DNA of 64,000 nt from Flocculibacter collagenilyticus. Lineage in GTDB: Bacteria; Pseudomonadota; Gammaproteobacteria; Enterobacterales; Alteromonadaceae. The notes beneath the pieces were generated by a model, which had not been told where the DNA came from, did no database searches, and was given only the letters and a program-made list of their open reading frames with translations. The translations under genes were made by a program, and so were the position numbers. Below are positions 1 to 9,270 of this stretch, piece after piece. Where the stretch lies: assembly GCF_016469335.1 (NCBI RefSeq), contig NZ_CP059888.1:496001-560000 (forward strand), written 5' to 3'. Within the stretch, counting starts at the first letter, position 1; each line of letters starts with the position of its first letter.

Positions 1-30
1 ATACTCAGTGAGATCACATGTAATTGAAGG

Positions 31-1047
31 TTAAGGCAATAGTGGGGCGCTTTTATTGTCGTTACTTCTCATCGCTCGATTATAAATAGACAGCCAAGAT
101 TTATATTCATTCTCGCTATAACCAAATTGCTTGTACAGCGATTTAATGCGTTTGTTAACGTGCATTTTCTGTATTGCGTTATCGAGCTTTTTTATGAGCT
201 TAATCGTATCAAGGTTGTCGCGGCGGCTGATCACATGTATGCCATTAACGACTAAGGGTTGGCCTACTTTTTTTAAACACGACTGATCTCTATCTACTCT
301 ACTTTTAGTGTGTACTAGTAAGCTCGTATGGCCATGTGAGCTCGGGCTGATTGGTTTCATTGTGGGCTGTTTATCATCTGCAAATGCTACTTTGGCAACA
401 GGGCTTTGCTCATTTTTACAATAGATGATTGCTGAAGAATGTGAAAAAATAAGGTAATCAATGCGTTGAGCACGTAGCATTTTGAACAATGTTAATGCGT
501 CTGCAGTATCATAGATATTCTGAAAACCTAGCTGTTTTGCATAATGAGATTGAACAGAGTCCTTGGCAACACCCACTACACTGTTAACTAAGTCAATATC
601 TGCCAACACATTTGATGCATTAGTATTGTGAGCGAAAATGTGAATAGAGTCTGACGACAGAGGTAAAGAAAACATTGCCCACTTAGCACGTTCTTCAGTA
701 TAAATTGCACCATATACGCTTGCCAATGAGCCTGACTTTAATCGAGTGAGTGACCGAGTCCAAGAGTTATGAGCTGGAACAAGCTTTATTTTTGCAATAA
801 CAGCCGCTTCGTTTAGGATTGCCCACCCAAGATAATACGGGCCAGAGTTTGATAAAAATGCATCATGATCAGAGAACACGCTGATTTCTAATTGGCTAAT
901 AGAAGTATTAACTGAATATTGTTCAATGCTTGTATGGGGTAAGTTGTTTGAATACGCATGAATGGGGTTAGCAAGCAAAATAGCAAATAATAACCAAAGT
1001 GGGAATAATAAACGTTTCAGCTGAAAAATAAGCATTTTTACAGCCAT
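31..1047 (-). CDS. periplasmic solute-binding protein, SBP_bac_3-like
   Basis: The product is about 338 residues if translation starts at the ATG at 1047. That start is preceded by a GTGGG element and gives a clean signal peptide: basic start, a hydrophobic run near residues 10-25, and cleavage after HAYS. An in-frame extension to 1110 exists but has no ribosome site. The mature part looks like family 3 extracellular solute-binding proteins, the type related to amino-acid transporters: an early small-residue-rich lobe, a GVAKDS-like hinge segment and a C-terminal NKRIKSLYKQFGY helix. No permease or ATPase gene is adjacent, so the protein may act as an orphan sensor or binding protein. The ligand is unknown. 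It is divergent from tRNA-Trp. Confidence 0.6.
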   Translation of the reverse strand: MAVKMLIFQLKRLLFPLWLLFAILLANPIHAYSNNLPHTSIEQYSVNTSISQLEISVFSDHDAFLSNSGPYYLGWAILNEAAVIAKIKLVPAHNSWTRSLTRLKSGSLASVYGAIYTEERAKWAMFSLPLSSDSIHIFAHNTNASNVLADIDLVNSVVGVAKDSVQSHYAKQLGFQNIYDTADALTLFKMLRAQRIDYLIFSHSSAIIYCKNEQSPVAKVAFADDKQPTMKPISPSSHGHTSLLVHTKSRVDRDQSCLKKVGQPLVVNGIHVISRRDNLDTIKLIKKLDNAIQKMHVNKRIKSLYKQFGYSENEYKSWLSIYNRAMRSNDNKSAPLLP

Positions 1048-1186
1048 TACCATCAACCCACTACGAATGGGCACAAAAATTCGATTAGTCATTATTAGTA
1101 TTACATGCACAGACTTGCTGTAATTAAGTGTATACGCTGTTATTTATTATTCAAATGCGACATAAATATTGTAAGTTAAATAGTGG

Positions 1187-1214
1187 TTGTGTTCTGTTGA
1201 TGACAACGTATAAT
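1187..1214 (+). promoter_or_regulatory. candidate sigma-70 promoter for tRNA-Trp/secE/nusG
   Basis: A perfect TATAAT at 1209-1214 lies 16 bp after a weak TTGTGT at 1187-1192. The predicted start, near 1221, would give a tRNA leader of about 77 nt. Only the -10 is convincing. I see no other strong promoter between the divergent gene at 1047 and the tRNA. Confidence 0.4.
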
Positions 1215-1297
1215 ACGCAACTCACTTCTTATGCTTACGCTGAAATAACTTCCCAAAAATTTCTAAATTCGCAGAGAAAGTGTACATAAAAATCGTT

Positions 1298-1374
1298 AGG
1301 GGTGTAGTTCCAATTGGTAGAACAGCGGTCTCCAAAACCGATGGTTGCGGGTTCGAGTCCTGCCACCCCTGCCA
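1298..1374 (+). tRNA. tRNA-Trp (anticodon CCA)
   Basis: The cloverleaf is visible. The acceptor arm AGGGGTG (1298-1304) pairs with CACCCCT (1364-1370), followed by discriminator G and an encoded CCA end at 1372-1374. The anticodon loop CTCCAAA puts CCA at 1332-1334. The T arm has GTTCGAGTCC. Position 27-43 of the anticodon stem appears as a G-A mismatch. Placement directly before secE-nusG matches the tRNA-Trp-secE order of Escherichia coli, but the tRNA-Tyr/Gly/Thr and tufB genes usually upstream are absent here. Confidence 0.97.
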
Positions 1375-1376
1375 TT

Positions 1377-1424
1377 TAATCTATTTTGCAAAATCGTTAA
1401 TACAGCATTTTGCAAAATAGATTA
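1377..1424 (+). repeat. perfect 18-bp inverted repeat between tRNA-Trp and secE
   Basis: TAATCTATTTTGCAAAAT (1377-1394) is exactly inverted at 1407-1424 around a 12-nt loop. It starts 3 nt after the tRNA CCA end. No T-run follows, so it does not look like a standard intrinsic terminator. It could be an RNA processing or stabilising stem that separates the tRNA from the secE-nusG message. Each arm also contains the palindrome ATTTTGCAAAAT. Confidence 0.7.
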
Positions 1425-1472
1425 GGGTCATGAAGACCATGTTAAAAATCGTGTTTTAAAAAGGTATAGAAT

Positions 1473-1850
1473 ATGAGCGCGAATGTTGAAAGCCAGTCTG
1501 GCGCAATGAACTCAATCAAATGGGTTTTGGTATTTACTATATTGGCTGGTGCTGTAGTAGGTAACTACATGTTAGACGACATGTCAGTACTGGTGAGAGC
1601 CATTGCAGTTGTGTTGGCTATAGTTGTAGCGGGTTTAATTGCTGGTCAGACAGAGAAAGGGCGTCAGTTCCTTGCTTTTTCTAAAGAAGCTAGAATCGAA
1701 GTGCGCAAAGTGGTTTGGCCAACGCGTCAAGAAACAATGCATACTACTTTTATTATTATGATAGCAACAGCGATAATGGCTCTATTATTATGGGGTCTTG
1801 ACTCGATATTATTTAAAGTTGTTGGCTATTTAACTTCGTTGGAGATTTAA
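1473..1850 (+). CDS. secE: preprotein translocase subunit SecE
   Basis: SecE is the small essential subunit that clamps SecY in the SecYEG channel of the inner membrane. The protein has 125 residues, like the three-helix enterobacterial form (127 in E. coli). Hydrophobic segments lie at about residues 17-35, 40-60 and 91-115. The conserved cytoplasmic amphipathic stretch before the last helix (EARIEVRKVVWPTRQE) is the family signature. It is followed after 3 bp by nusG, the standard pair. The start ATG at 1473 has a modest AAAGG element upstream. Confidence 0.97.
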   Translation: MSANVESQSGAMNSIKWVLVFTILAGAVVGNYMLDDMSVLVRAIAVVLAIVVAGLIAGQTEKGRQFLAFSKEARIEVRKVVWPTRQETMHTTFIIMIATAIMALLLWGLDSILFKVVGYLTSLEI

Positions 1851-1853
1851 TTC

Positions 1854-2396
1854 ATGTCTGATAAGTTACGTTGGTACGTTGTACAAGCATTCTCTGGCTA
1901 TGAAAACCGTGTAGCAACGTCGCTACAAGAGTACATTAAGCTACATACAATGGAAGACAAGTTCGGTGAGATTTTAGTACCTACCGAAGAAGTTGTAGAA
2001 ATGCGCGCTGGCCAAAAACGTCGTTCAGAACGCAAGTTTTTCCCAGGCTATGTACTTGTACAAATGGTAATGGATGACGAATCTTGGCACTTAGTAAAAA
2101 GTGTGCCACGTGTACTTGGCTTCATCGGCGGTACAGCAGAGCGTCCAGCACCTATTTCTCAGCGTGAAGCAGATGCAATATTGAATCGTTTACAAGAAAG
2201 TGTTGATAAGCCTAAGCCTAAAACATTGTTTGAGCCGGGTGAAGTGGTACGTGTTGTTGACGGTCCATTTGCTGACTTTAATGGCGTGGTTGAAGAAGTT
2301 GATTACGAAAAAAGCCGCGTAAAAGTATCAGTCTTAATCTTTGGCCGTTCAACGCCAGTTGATTTAGAGTTCGGTCAAATCGAAAAAGATAAATAA
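1854..2396 (+). CDS. nusG: transcription termination/antitermination protein NusG
   Basis: NusG binds RNA polymerase, suppresses pausing and couples transcription to ribosomes or Rho. The 180 residues show the NGN domain ([14 protein letters not shown] at the start; [10 protein letters not shown] near residue 65) and a C-terminal KOW domain ([20 protein letters not shown] near 128-150). The length matches the family. It is co-transcribed with secE and ends 25 bp before a strong terminator hairpin. Confidence 0.98.
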   Translation: MSDKLRWYVVQAFSGYENRVATSLQEYIKLHTMEDKFGEILVPTEEVVEMRAGQKRRSERKFFPGYVLVQMVMDDESWHLVKSVPRVLGFIGGTAERPAPISQREADAILNRLQESVDKPKPKTLFEPGEVVRVVDGPFADFNGVVEEVDYEKSRVKVSVLIFGRSTPVDLEFGQIEKDK

Positions 2397-2420
2397 AATT
2401 TAATCGTTTAATTCTTGAAC

Positions 2421-2456
2421 AAGGCCGTGCATTGCTTTACAATGTGCGGCCTTTTT
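2421..2456 (+). terminator. intrinsic terminator after nusG
   Basis: AAGGCCGTGCATTG pairs with CAATGTGCGGCCTT (14 bp with two G-T wobbles) around a CTTTA loop and is followed by TTTTT. It separates secE-nusG from the ribosomal protein operon. Confidence 0.9.
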
Positions 2457-2584
2457 GTGTTTAAAAGGCTATAAGCTGTATTTTTTTCATGCTTATATGT
2501 TCATTCAACGGGAAGTCGTTTGAGTAATCTGCCGTACTCTGTTCGGTGATTACGAGACATTGACCCATTAACTGAGGAAAAGCA

Positions 2585-3013
2585 ATGGCTAAAAAAGTCG
2601 AAGCGCTAATCAAGCTGCAAGTTGCAGCTGGTATGGCAAATCCGAGTCCACCAGTTGGTCCTGCACTAGGTCAACATGGTGTAAATATCATGGAATTCTG
2701 TAAAGCATTTAACGCACGTACAGATGGCATCGAAAAAGGCGCACCAGTTCCAGTAATTATCTCTGTATACGGTGACCGCTCGTTCACATTCGAAATGAAG
2801 ACTCCTCCAGCATCTTACCTTCTTAAGAAGGCTGCTGGTATCAAGTCTGGCTCTGGCCGTCCTAACACTGAGAAAGTAGGCACAGTAACACGTGCTCAAC
2901 TTGAAGAGATCGTTAAGACTAAAGAACCTGATTTAACAGCTGCTGACTTAGACGCTGCTGTTCGTACTATCGCCGGCTCTGCTCGTGCGATGGGCCTAAA
3001 TGTGGAGGGCTAA
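2585..3013 (+). CDS. rplK: 50S ribosomal protein L11
   Basis: L11 forms part of the GTPase-associated centre with 23S rRNA and L10-L12. It has 142 residues, the usual length. The N-terminal [20 protein letters not shown] carries the conserved proline-rich flexible region, and the C-terminal RNA-binding domain ends [12 protein letters not shown]. The ATG at 2585 follows TGAGGAAAAGCA, a good ribosome site. The 128 nt between the nusG terminator and this start hold the operon promoter and leader. In E. coli the L11 leader is also where L1 represses translation. I cannot define the exact L1 site here. Confidence 0.99.
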   Translation: MAKKVEALIKLQVAAGMANPSPPVGPALGQHGVNIMEFCKAFNARTDGIEKGAPVPVIISVYGDRSFTFEMKTPPASYLLKKAAGIKSGSGRPNTEKVGTVTRAQLEEIVKTKEPDLTAADLDAAVRTIAGSARAMGLNVEG

Positions 3014-3016
3014 TTG

Positions 3017-3718
3017 ATGGCTAAACTTACTAAGCGTATGCGCACAATTCGTGAAAAAGTTGATGTGACTAAAGAATACGAATTCAATGAAGCTATCACT
3101 CTTTTAAAAGAATTAGCGACTGCTAAATTTGTAGAAAGTGTTGATGCTGCAATCAATCTTGGTATTGATGCACGTAAATCAGACCAAAACGTTCGTGGTG
3201 CAACTGTACTACCACACGGTACTGGCCGTGACGTTCGCGTTGCTGTGTTCACTCAAGGTGCAAACGCAGACGCAGCTAAAGAAGCTGGTGCTGATCTAGT
3301 TGGTATGGAAGATCTTGCTGAAAAAGTGAAAGCTGGCGAGATGGATTTTGACGTAGTAGTTGCTTCTCCAGATGCAATGCGCGTTGTTGGCCAACTTGGT
3401 CAAATTCTAGGTCCACGTGGCCTAATGCCTAACCCTAAAACAGGTACTGTAACACCTAATGTTGCAGAAGCTGTTAAAAACGCGAAAGCGGGTCAGGTTC
3501 GCTACCGTAATGATAAAAACGGTATCATCCATACAACTATTGGTAAGGTTGATTTCGGTGCAGAGCAACTTCAAGAAAACCTTGAAGCATTAATTGCTGC
3601 ACTGAAAAAGGCTAAGCCTTCATCTGCTAAAGGTACTTACCTTAAGAAAGTTAGCATCTCTACAACAATGGGTGCTGGCGTTGCAGTTGATCAGGGTACA
3701 TTAAATACTCAAGCTTAA
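3017..3718 (+). CDS. rplA: 50S ribosomal protein L1
   Basis: L1 binds the mobile L1 stalk of 23S rRNA and, in related bacteria, represses its own rplK-rplA message. The protein is 233 residues from ATG 3017. A TTG one codon upstream is open but unlikely to be used. The sequence is nearly the E. coli one: MAKLTKRM start, [15 protein letters not shown] near residue 55 and [18 protein letters not shown] near 130. It starts 3 bp after the rplK stop, which suggests translational coupling. Confidence 0.99.
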   Translation: MAKLTKRMRTIREKVDVTKEYEFNEAITLLKELATAKFVESVDAAINLGIDARKSDQNVRGATVLPHGTGRDVRVAVFTQGANADAAKEAGADLVGMEDLAEKVKAGEMDFDVVVASPDAMRVVGQLGQILGPRGLMPNPKTGTVTPNVAEAVKNAKAGQVRYRNDKNGIIHTTIGKVDFGAEQLQENLEALIAALKKAKPSSAKGTYLKKVSISTTMGAGVAVDQGTLNTQA

Positions 3719-3726
3719 ACGTTTAC

Positions 3727-3764
3727 AAGGGGTGAAAATTAATCTATAATCTTGCCCCTTTTTT
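3727..3764 (+). terminator. weak terminator/attenuator between rplA and rplJ
   Basis: AAGGGG (3727-3732) pairs with CCCCTT (3755-3760) around a 22-nt loop and runs into a T6 tract. The stem is only 6 bp with a long loop, so termination is probably partial. It would separate rplKA from the L10 leader. Confidence 0.5.
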
Positions 3765-3773
3765 ACGTATTCG

Positions 3774-3910
3774 GGTTGAAGCTTATTCTTAATGGGTAAG
3801 CTTCCATCCAAGACCGTAGGTGTTATTGGGTGTTTTATTACTCAAAGCTTAATATTTGCCTGCGTAGATGGTGATAACCTCAGAAGAATTCCTAAACGCT
3901 TCTGGCTTTT
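3774..3910 (+). ncRNA. ribosomal protein L10 leader (autoregulatory mRNA element)
   Basis: The 5' region of rplJ carries the segments conserved in L10 leaders: ATCCAAGACCGTAGGTG (about 3806-3822) and TGCCTGCGTAGATGGTGA (about 3857-3874). A GAAGCTTA/TAAGCTTC hairpin (3778-3804) and a later CAGAAG/CTTCTG hairpin (3881-3904) flank them. In E. coli the L10-L12 complex binds this leader and represses rplJL translation. The function is transferred from that family; the motifs are directly visible. Confidence 0.88.
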
Positions 3911-3993
3911 CACCGAAAAAGTCGCTTAGATACTATGTATTTAAGTATAAGTAAACCAGAGCATTGCTCTGATAATAACCAGGAGTTAAGCAA

Positions 3994-4488
3994 ATGGCAT
4001 TAAATCTTGATGGCAAAAAAGCGATTGTTGCTGAAGTCCAAGAAGCTGCCAAAGGCGCTCAGTCTGCAGTAGTTGCAGATTCTCGTGGTGTAACTGTTGG
4101 CGCAATCACTGCTCTTCGTAAAGAAGCGCGTGAAAATGGCGTGTGGATGAAGGTTGTTCGCAACACTTTAGCACGTCGCGCAGTTGAAGGTACTGATTTT
4201 GAGTGCCTTACTGAATCATTTGTTGGTCCTACGCTTATTGCGTTCTCGTCTGAGCACCCAGGTGCTGCAGCGCGTATCTTTAAAGATTTCGCGAAAAAGA
4301 ATGCAGAATTTGAGCTTAAGACAGCAGCATATGAAGGCAACGTTGTAGATGTAGAGTTGTTAGCAACACTACCAACTTACGACGAAGCAGTTGCACGTTT
4401 AATGAGCGCAATGAAAGAAGCATCTGCGGGCAAACTTGTTCGTACGATTGCAGCAGTTCGCGAACAGAAAGAAGAGCAAGCAGCTTAA
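3994..4488 (+). CDS. rplJ: 50S ribosomal protein L10
   Basis: L10 is the base of the ribosomal stalk to which L7/L12 dimers bind. It has 164 residues (165 in E. coli). The start [22 protein letters not shown] and the [10 protein letters not shown] segment are typical, and the C-terminal helix ([17 protein letters not shown]) is the L12-binding part. An AGGAG ribosome site precedes ATG 3994 after a long structured leader (see the L10 leader entry). Confidence 0.99.
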   Translation: MALNLDGKKAIVAEVQEAAKGAQSAVVADSRGVTVGAITALRKEARENGVWMKVVRNTLARRAVEGTDFECLTESFVGPTLIAFSSEHPGAAARIFKDFAKKNAEFELKTAAYEGNVVDVELLATLPTYDEAVARLMSAMKEASAGKLVRTIAAVREQKEEQAA

Positions 4489-4572
4489 GTTTAATAGCTG
4501 TTTTATTTGCTAAAAGTATAATCTGGTATGTATACCGTTTTAACACATACCACATAATTAGGAATGATAGAA

Positions 4573-4941
4573 ATGTCTGTAACTAAAGACCAAATCTTAG
4601 ACGCTATTGCTGAAATGTCAGTAATGGAAGTTGTTGAACTTGTAGAAGCAATGGAAGAAAAATTCGGCGTAACTGCAGCTGCTGCTGTTGTTGCTGGTCC
4701 AGCTGCTGGCGGTGACGCTGCAGAAGAGCAAACTGAATTTGACGTAATCCTTGCTAGCGTTGGCGGTAACAAAGTTGCTGTTATCAAAGCAGTACGTGGC
4801 GCTACAGGTCTTGGCCTTAAAGAAGCTAAAGGTGTTGTTGATGGCGCACCTGCTCCTCTTAAAGAAGGTATCTCTAAAGAAGAAGCTGAAGCTCTTAAGA
4901 AAGATCTTGAAGAAGCTGGTGCTACTGTTGAGATCAAATAA
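4573..4941 (+). CDS. rplL: 50S ribosomal protein L7/L12
   Basis: L7/L12 is the multimeric stalk protein that recruits translation GTPases. From ATG 4573 (AGGA about 9 nt upstream) it is 122 residues; an in-frame ATG at 4564 overlaps the ribosome site and is unlikely. The N-terminal dimerisation helix, an Ala/Gly-rich hinge (about 35-50) and the C-terminal domain with [20 protein letters not shown] are clear. A hairpin begins in its stop codon, and a terminator-like hairpin follows before rpoB. Confidence 0.99.
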   Translation: MSVTKDQILDAIAEMSVMEVVELVEAMEEKFGVTAAAAVVAGPAAGGDAAEEQTEFDVILASVGGNKVAVIKAVRGATGLGLKEAKGVVDGAPAPLKEGISKEEAEALKKDLEEAGATVEIK

Positions 4942-4996
4942 TCTAACACCTGTTAGATTAACAAAGGCTGGTGGTTTTTTAACCACCGGCCTTTTT
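4939..4996 (+). terminator. double hairpin/attenuator between rplL and rpoB
   Basis: A 22-nt hairpin TAATCTAACA/TGTTAGATTA (4939-4960) begins at the rplL stop codon. It is followed by a strong stem AAAGGCTGGTGGTT/AACCACCGGCCTTT with a T5 end (4963-4996). E. coli has a partial attenuator and an RNase III site in the same gap, which lowers rpoBC relative to rplJL. The same role is inferred here. Confidence 0.8.
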
Positions 4997-5137
4997 GCGC
5001 TGTAGGAAGTTGCTTAAACTTTAGGCTACACTCTTCCACATCGCATTGAAAATAGATAAAATTTTCTTTGGCATTGATGCCAAACGCGCTACCCAATATT
5101 TTGGGTAGATAGGGTCTTAAATCGGCTGAGGAACCCC

Positions 5138-8100
5138 ATGGCTTACTCTTATTCTGAAAAGAAACGTATCCGTAAGGACTTTGGAAAGCGCCCTCAAGTG
5201 CTGGACGTACCATATTTACTACAAATCCAGCTTGAGTCATTCAAAAAATTCATTGAGGCAGATCCAGAAGGCGAATACGGTCTTGAAGCAGCATTCCGTT
5301 CTGTATTCCCAATTAAAAGTTATTCTGGTAATTCAGAATTACAATTTGTGAGTTACCGTATCGGTGAGCCTGTATTTGATGTTAAAGAATGTCAAATTCG
5401 TGGCGTAACATATTCGGCTCCACTTCGTGTGAAGCTACGTTTGGTTCTTTATGATAAAGAATCAGCACCAGGCACCGTAAAAGATATTAAAGAACAAGAA
5501 GTTTACATGGGTGAGCTTCCGTTAATGACAGATACTGGTACGTTTGTTATTAATGGTACAGAGCGAGTTATTGTTTCTCAATTGCACCGTTCGCCAGGTG
5601 TTTTCTTCGATCACGATAAAGGTAAATCACACTCGTCAGGTAAAGTACTTTACAACGCGCGTGTAATTCCATATCGCGGATCTTGGTTAGACTTTGAATT
5701 TGATGCAAAAGATAACGTATTCGTACGTATTGACCGTCGTCGCAAATTACCAGCTTCTATCATTTTACGTGCACTAGAATTTACTACTGAAGAAATTCTA
5801 GCAATGTTCTTTGAAACAACGTCTTTTGAAATAAAAGACGGAAAGTTGATGATGGAACTAGTGCCATCTCGCTTACGTGGTGATACAGCTAACTTTGATA
5901 TCAAAGATAATGATGGTCAAGTTATAGCAGAAGCAGGTCGCAGAATTACTGCACGTCATATTAAGCAACTTGAAAAGCTTGGTATTAATTCGTTAGAAGT
6001 ACCACATGAGTACATCATTGACCGTGTTCTTGCGAAGAACTATGTTAATGAAAGCACTGGCGAGATTATCGCAGAAGCTAACTCATTACTTTCTTTAGAA
6101 ATAATGGCTGAGTTAGCACAAGCGGGTCACCATAAAGTTGAAACACTATACACCAATGAATTAGACAATGGTCCGTACATGTCTGAAACATTGCGTATAG
6201 ATTCATCAACGAACCGCTTAGAAGCATTAGTAGAAATTTATCGCATGATGCGCCCAGGTGAGCCACCAACACGTGAAGCTGCTGAAGCATTATTCGAAAA
6301 CTTATTCTTCTCTGATGATCGTTATGACTTATCGACAGTAGGTCGTATGAAGTTTAACGGCCGAGTAAACAGAGGTGAGTTAACAGGTTCTGGTACGCTA
6401 GAAAAGCAAGATATTGTTGACGTAATGAAGCTACTTATCGATATTCGTAACGGTAAGGGTGATGTTGATGATATTGACCACTTAGGTAACCGACGCATTC
6501 GTAGCGTAGGTGAGATGGCAGAAAACCAATTCCGTGTTGGCTTAGTACGCGTAGAGCGTGCTGTTAAAGAGCGTCTAAGTTTAGGCGATCTTGATAATAT
6601 AATGCCACAAGATTTAATCAACGCTAAACCAATTTCAGCGGCGATTAAAGAATTCTTCGGTTCAAGCCAATTATCTCAATTTATGGATCAAAACAATCCA
6701 TTATCTGAAGTAACGCATAAGCGTCGTATTTCAGCGCTTGGTCCGGGTGGTTTAACACGTGAGCGTGCTGGCTTCGAAGTACGTGACGTACATCCAACTC
6801 ACTATGGTCGTGTATGTCCAATCGAAACGCCTGAAGGTCCAAACATCGGTCTAATTAACTCATTGTCGTCTTATGCACGAACAAATGAGTTTGGTTTCTT
6901 GGAAACACCTTACCGTAAAGTAATTGAAGGTGTGGTAACTGATGAAGTTGACTACCTTTCAGCTATTGAAGAAGGTAAGTTTGTAATCGCACAGGCCAAT
7001 GCAGAGTTAGACGAAAATAATCGTTTAACAGAAGAATTGGTACCTTGTCGTTATAAGAATGAAACTACTATTACTAGTTCTGACCAAGTACAGTATATGG
7101 ATGTTTCGCCACAGCAAATCGTATCAATTGCTGCATCAATGATCCCATTCCTAGAGCACGATGATGCAAACCGTGCATTAATGGGCTCGAACATGCAACG
7201 TCAAGCAGTACCAACACTACGTGCAGATAAGCCGTTAGTAGGTACAGGTATGGAAGCGGTTGTTGCTAAAGACTCAGGTGTAACCGTTGTTGCTAAACGT
7301 GGTGGTGTGGTTGATTATGCAGATGCGTCTCGTATTGTGATCAATGTTCATGAAGATGAAATGATCCCAGGCGAAGCGGGCATCGATATTTATAACTTAA
7401 CCAAATACACACGTTCTAACCAGAATACATGTATCAATCAGAAGCCAACAGTAATGGTTGGTGAGCCAATTGAACGTGGTGATGTATTAGCAGATGGTCC
7501 ATCAACGGATTTAGGTGAACTTGCTCTTGGTCAAAACCTTCGCGTTGCATTTATGCCGTGGAATGGTTACAACTTCGAGGATTCAATCCTACTTTCTGAG
7601 CGTGTTGTTAAAGAAGATCGCTTAACAACGATTCATATTCAAGAATTAAGCTGTATTGCTCGTGACACTAAGCTAGGTCCTGAGGAAGTTACCTGCGATA
7701 TCCCTAATGTAGGTGAATCAGCGCTAGGTAAACTAGATGAGTCAGGTATCGTTTATATAGGTGCTGAGGTTAAAGGCGGTGACATTCTTGTTGGTAAAGT
7801 AACACCTAAAGGTGAAACTCAGCTAACGCCTGAAGAAAAGCTACTGCGTGCAATCTTTGGTGAAAAAGCATCAGACGTTAAAGATAGTTCTTTACGTGTA
7901 CCGAACTCAGTATCAGGTACCATTATTGACGTTCAAGTATTTACCCGTGATGGTGTAGAGAAAGATAAGCGTGCACTTGAAATTGAAGACATGCAAATTC
8001 GTCAGGCTCAGAAAGACTTAAACGAAGAGTTTAAGATTCTTGAAGATGGTATTTTGGCTCGTGTTCGCAGTCTATTAGTAGCTTCGGGTATGGAACAGTC

Positions 8101-9166
8101 TTTAGTAAATGGTTTATCTAAAGAAAAGATGTTCACTCAAAGCCTTGCTGATGAACAACAGCAAATGGATTTAGAGCAGTTAGCTGCACAGTTTGAAGAC
8201 ATAAAAGCTGAGTACGAAAACAAGTTTGAAATTAAACGTCGTAAGATCACTCAAGGTGATGACTTAGCACCAGGCGTACTTAAAATTGTTAAAGTATACC
8301 TTGCTGTTAAGCGTCGTATTCAACCTGGTGACAAAATGGCCGGTCGTCACGGTAACAAAGGTGTTATCTCGACTATCCAGCCAGTTGAAGACATGCCATA
8401 CGATGAAAAAGGTGAAACGGTCGATATCGTACTGAACCCACTGGGCGTACCATCGCGTATGAACATCGGTCAGGTACTAGAAGTTCACTTAGGCATGGCT
8501 GCGCGTGGAATTGGTGACAAGATTGACCAAATGCTCAAGGAGCAGCGTGAAGTTGCTGAAACTCGTGAGTTCCTGAAGAAGGTATACTCGCTTGGTGACT
8601 CGCGTCAAGATGTTGAGATTGACACGTTTAGTGATGACGAAATCATTCGCTTAGCTCAAAACTTGCGTAAAGGCTTACCAATTGCGACTCCTGTTTTTGA
8701 TGGCGCTAAAGAAAGCGAAATCAAAGATTTACTTGAACTAGGTGATATTCCACGTAGCGGTCAAGTAACACTTTATGATGGTCGTACAGGTAATGCATTC
8801 GAGCGTAAAGTTACTGTTGGTTACATGTACATGCTGAAACTGAACCACTTGGTTGATGATAAGATGCATGCGCGTTCAACAGGTTCTTATAGCTTGGTTA
8901 CGCAACAGCCATTAGGTGGTAAAGCACAATTCGGTGGTCAGCGTTTTGGTGAGATGGAAGTATGGGCACTAGAAGCATATGGTGCTGCATATACATTACA
9001 AGAAATGCTTACTGTTAAATCCGATGATGTGAATGGCCGTACTAAGATGTATAAGAACATTGTAGACGGTGACCATCGTATGGAACCAGGAATGCCGGAA
9101 TCATTTAACGTATTGTTAAAAGAAATCCGCTCACTGGGTATCAACATTGAGTTGGATGAAGAATAA
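5138..9166 (+). CDS. rpoB: DNA-directed RNA polymerase subunit beta
   Basis: The catalytic beta subunit of RNA polymerase has 1342 residues, identical in length to E. coli RpoB. The rifampicin pocket reads [16 protein letters not shown], then [13 protein letters not shown], with the usual resistance positions (Ser, Asp, His, Ser) in the sensitive state. [13 protein letters not shown] near residue 1065 contains the conserved active-site lysines, and a C-terminal ELDEE tail is present. It follows the rplL attenuator and precedes rpoC by 104 bp. Confidence 0.99.
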   Translation: MAYSYSEKKRIRKDFGKRPQVLDVPYLLQIQLESFKKFIEADPEGEYGLEAAFRSVFPIKSYSGNSELQFVSYRIGEPVFDVKECQIRGVTYSAPLRVKLRLVLYDKESAPGTVKDIKEQEVYMGELPLMTDTGTFVINGTERVIVSQLHRSPGVFFDHDKGKSHSSGKVLYNARVIPYRGSWLDFEFDAKDNVFVRIDRRRKLPASIILRALEFTTEEILAMFFETTSFEIKDGKLMMELVPSRLRGDTANFDIKDNDGQVIAEAGRRITARHIKQLEKLGINSLEVPHEYIIDRVLAKNYVNESTGEIIAEANSLLSLEIMAELAQAGHHKVETLYTNELDNGPYMSETLRIDSSTNRLEALVEIYRMMRPGEPPTREAAEALFENLFFSDDRYDLSTVGRMKFNGRVNRGELTGSGTLEKQDIVDVMKLLIDIRNGKGDVDDIDHLGNRRIRSVGEMAENQFRVGLVRVERAVKERLSLGDLDNIMPQDLINAKPISAAIKEFFGSSQLSQFMDQNNPLSEVTHKRRISALGPGGLTRERAGFEVRDVHPTHYGRVCPIETPEGPNIGLINSLSSYARTNEFGFLETPYRKVIEGVVTDEVDYLSAIEEGKFVIAQANAELDENNRLTEELVPCRYKNETTITSSDQVQYMDVSPQQIVSIAASMIPFLEHDDANRALMGSNMQRQAVPTLRADKPLVGTGMEAVVAKDSGVTVVAKRGGVVDYADASRIVINVHEDEMIPGEAGIDIYNLTKYTRSNQNTCINQKPTVMVGEPIERGDVLADGPSTDLGELALGQNLRVAFMPWNGYNFEDSILLSERVVKEDRLTTIHIQELSCIARDTKLGPEEVTCDIPNVGESALGKLDESGIVYIGAEVKGGDILVGKVTPKGETQLTPEEKLLRAIFGEKASDVKDSSLRVPNSVSGTIIDVQVFTRDGVEKDKRALEIEDMQIRQAQKDLNEEFKILEDGILARVRSLLVASGMEQSLVNGLSKEKMFTQSLADEQQQMDLEQLAAQFEDIKAEYENKFEIKRRKITQGDDLAPGVLKIVKVYLAVKRRIQPGDKMAGRHGNKGVISTIQPVEDMPYDEKGETVDIVLNPLGVPSRMNIGQVLEVHLGMAARGIGDKIDQMLKEQREVAETREFLKKVYSLGDSRQDVEIDTFSDDEIIRLAQNLRKGLPIATPVFDGAKESEIKDLLELGDIPRSGQVTLYDGRTGNAFERKVTVGYMYMLKLNHLVDDKMHARSTGSYSLVTQQPLGGKAQFGGQRFGEMEVWALEAYGAAYTLQEMLTVKSDDVNGRTKMYKNIVDGDHRMEPGMPESFNVLLKEIRSLGINIELDEE

Positions 9167-9270
9167 GCCGATTCTTCAAGTGGAGCGTTTTACGCTCCAC
9201 TAAATGGCAAGAATGGAGGGGTAAGACGGTTATGCCGCACCCAATGTTTAACTCCGACAGGAGATAGAAG

